Part shown: in pieces, positions 7,046 through 8,370 of the stretch
Position numbering within the stretch: the first letter of the stretch is position 1
Layout of the letters: each line of letters starts with the position of its first letter
Source: JAWOFN01 sp046497505 [NCBI: bacterium]
Lineage (GTDB): Bacteria > Blakebacterota > Blakebacteria > Blakebacterales
Length of the DNA stretch: 8,370 nt
Assembly: GCA_046497505.1 (NCBI GenBank)
Contig: JAWOFN010000076.1
Span: forward strand, 1-8,370
Reading direction: 5' to 3'
The notes under the pieces: generated by a model
Seen by the model: the letters and a program-made list of their open reading frames with translations, nothing else
Told to the model about the DNA's origin: nothing
Databases searched by the model: none
Translations under genes and position numbers: made by a program

Positions 7046-7711
7046 TCAGGTCCGTTCCGATGCTGTTCCGGCCCTCGTCCCCTCTTCCAGGCGATCCAGC
7101 CAGGGACGGAGCTGCTCCGCCACGTACTTCGCGATCATGTCCGCCTCAAGGTTCACGCGGTCCCCGCTCTCCAGGGTCCCCAGGGTGGTGACCTCCAGGG
7201 TGTGGGGGATGAGGGCCACGCTGAACGCCTCCGGGGCGACCTCCACCACGGTCAGGCTCACCCCCTGGACGGTGATGGAGCCCTTCGGGACCAGGTAGGG
7301 GCGGACGGCGGGGGGAGAGGTGTACCAGTGGATGACCTCCTCCTCCTCCCGCTGAGCGGCCTCGAACCCCTCCGGGGAGCCTTCGAGACGGACCCCCACC
7401 CCGTCCACGTGGCCGCTGACCAGGTGCCCTCCCAGCCGGTCCTCCAACCGGAGGGCCTGCTCGAGGTTCACCCGGTCTCCCTCTCCCAGCTCTCCCAGAC
7501 TGGTGAGCCTCAGGGTCTCGGGGATCGCCTCCACCGCGAACCCCTCCCCCTCGATCCCCACCACGGTCAGACAGCACCCCTCCACCGCCACCGAGTCCCC
7601 GATCTCCAGGTCGGAGGTGACCTGCGCGGAGAGCACTTCGAAGCGGGTCTTCTCCCGCCCGTCCTGGCGGGAACGCACGGTCCCCATGGTCTCAACGATC
7701 CCTGTGAACAT
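7046..7711 (-). CDS. ribE: Riboflavin synthase, alpha subunit
   Basis: RibE dismutates two 6,7-dimethyl-8-ribityllumazine molecules to riboflavin and the pyrimidine, which RibH then reuses. The 221 residues form two repeated lumazine-binding barrels. The first has MFTGIVE at residues 1-7 and [13 protein letters not shown] (38-50). The second begins at [10 protein letters not shown] (95-104) and has [12 protein letters not shown] (144-155), [10 protein letters not shown] (168-177) and [11 protein letters not shown] (187-197). The start ATG 7711 is taken because MFTGIVE is the near-invariant family N-terminus and GGGAAGGAAG lies just upstream. An ATG six codons earlier would itself overlap that ribosome-binding site. 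The first 20 bases overlap the end of ribD. Confidence 0.97.
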   Translation of the reverse strand: MFTGIVETMGTVRSRQDGREKTRFEVLSAQVTSDLEIGDSVAVEGCCLTVVGIEGEGFAVEAIPETLRLTSLGELGEGDRVNLEQALRLEDRLGGHLVSGHVDGVGVRLEGSPEGFEAAQREEEEVIHWYTSPPAVRPYLVPKGSITVQGVSLTVVEVAPEAFSVALIPHTLEVTTLGTLESGDRVNLEADMIAKYVAEQLRPWLDRLEEGTRAGTASERT

Positions 7712-8370
7712 CCTTTGCTTCCTTCCCATGCCTGCCTTCCGGCAGGGCCGTTACGAGGAGGTCGCTCCCCACCTGGACAGCCTGCATCGGGCCCAGTCTC
7801 CTGGGGCCGGCCGGCTCCGCCAGCATCCCCCGACCGCTGCCCAGCACCCGGGGGGCGACCCAGACCTGCCAGAGGTCCACGAGGTCTGCACCCTCCAGGC
7901 TGGACAGGAGCTGCGCGCCCCCCTCCACCAATATGCTCGCCATGCCCAGTCGGGCCAGTGTCGACAGCATGGCTCCCGGTTCCAGTCCTCTCCCCTCCCC
8001 GGCTGCGGGCACGGCCTCGATCCTCACTCCCCGCTCCCTGAGTCCGTCGGCCCTGGGCCCCCGGACCTGCTCGGGAGCGGTGAGCACCACCACACCGCCC
8101 CCCTCCCCGGTCAGCAGGCGGGCCCCCTCCCCGGTCCGGAGCCTGGCGTCCGCCACGACCCGGAACGGCTGATGCCCCCAGAGCCCCCCGCCGGGACGCC
8201 GGGCCGTGAGGTGCGGGTCGTCGGCGAGGAGCGTCCCGCTCCCCACCAGCACGCCGTCCACCTCGGTGCGCCGCCGGCCTACCCATTCGAGCGCTTCGGG
8301 GCCGGTGATCCGCAGCGGCTGCCCCTCACGCGTACCGATACGCCCGTCCAGGGTCCGGGCCGCCTTGGCC
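7692..8370 (-). CDS. ribD: RibD, 5-amino-6-(5-phosphoribosylamino)uracil reductase domain (partial)
   Basis: The last 225 codons of ribD are visible; the gene enters from the right edge, with the first complete codon at 8369. The fragment is the reductase domain (RibD_C fold). KAARTLDGRIGTREG at residues 2-16 of the fragment matches the family A-SLDG-IAT motif. VDGVLVGSGTLLADDPHLTA (37-56) is the NADPH/substrate signature. FRVVADARLR (69-78), ASILVEGGAQLLSSL (144-158) and WVAPRVLGSG (170-179) follow in order. The domain reduces the ribosyl side chain to ribityl with NADPH. In most bacteria it is fused to an N-terminal zinc deaminase, which would lie outside this window, so the fusion cannot be confirmed here. 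The final residues ([14 protein letters not shown]) are basic and overlap the ribE start by 20 bases. Confidence 0.95.
   Translation of the reverse strand, partial: AKAARTLDGRIGTREGQPLRITGPEALEWVGRRRTEVDGVLVGSGTLLADDPHLTARRPGGGLWGHQPFRVVADARLRTGEGARLLTGEGGGVVVLTAPEQVRGPRADGLRERGVRIEAVPAAGEGRGLEPGAMLSTLARLGMASILVEGGAQLLSSLEGADLVDLWQVWVAPRVLGSGRGMLAEPAGPRRLGPMQAVQVGSDLLVTALPEGRHGKEAKDVHRDR
7731..7746 (-). promoter_or_regulatory. GNRA-capped hairpin just upstream of the ribE ribosome-binding site
   Basis: On the transcript strand CCTGCC-GGAA-GGCAGG forms a 6-bp stem closed by a GGAA (GNRA) tetraloop. It lies inside the 3' end of ribD, and the ribE Shine-Dalgarno region (GGGAAGGAAG) begins three bases after it. 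It could help keep the ribE start accessible, but a 6-bp stem in G+C-rich coding DNA can also be chance. Confidence 0.25.

Noticed and set aside
6695-8041. A 448-codon plus-strand frame opposite ribBA, ribE and ribD
   Set aside because: It is antisense to three recognised enzymes, crosses their boundaries and shows no domain. It is a composition artefact.

Overview
The window is a dense, fully co-directional stretch of bacterial chromosome. Every convincing gene lies on the minus strand, so transcription runs from position 8370 toward position 1. The DNA is strongly G+C-rich by eye. Coding covers almost everything: the largest gap between recognised genes is 70 bases (4039-4108), and no stretch over 300 bases lacks a gene. 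No tRNA, rRNA, CRISPR array, insertion sequence, clear promoter or clear terminator is visible. The glycosyltransferase family 9 gene points to a Gram-negative cell envelope with LPS or a related glycan. The SecA sequence (long nucleotide-binding/PPXD region, zinc-binding tail) reminds me of Gemmatimonadota or Bacteroidota-type SecA. That phylum guess is from memory and would need a phylogeny.

In transcription order the layout is: ribD, 3' part with the reductase domain (7692-8370, cut by the window edge); ribE, riboflavin synthase (7046-7711); ribBA, bifunctional DHBP synthase/GTP cyclohydrolase II (5767-7044); ribH, lumazine synthase (5258-5770); nusB (4828-5256); a calcineurin-like phosphoesterase (4109-4831); a 70-base spacer holding a hairpin and a possible 25-codon leader ORF (4035-4112); secA (1030-4038); a short protein resembling the N-terminal half of a GT9 glycosyltransferase (465-1025); and the start of a true GT9 heptosyltransferase-like gene (1-468, cut by the window edge).

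The rib genes together encode every dedicated enzyme of riboflavin synthesis except what lies beyond the right edge (the RibD deaminase domain) and the dephosphorylation step. Most junctions are stop/start overlaps or 1 to 4 base gaps, so the array looks like one translationally coupled operon joining vitamin synthesis, transcription antitermination, protein export and envelope glycosylation.

Most of this is conserved housekeeping content. The points most worth a second look are the secA leader (a small ORF that exactly bridges the phosphoesterase stop and the secA start, with a hairpin inside it) and the half-size GT9-like protein coupled to a full GT9 gene.
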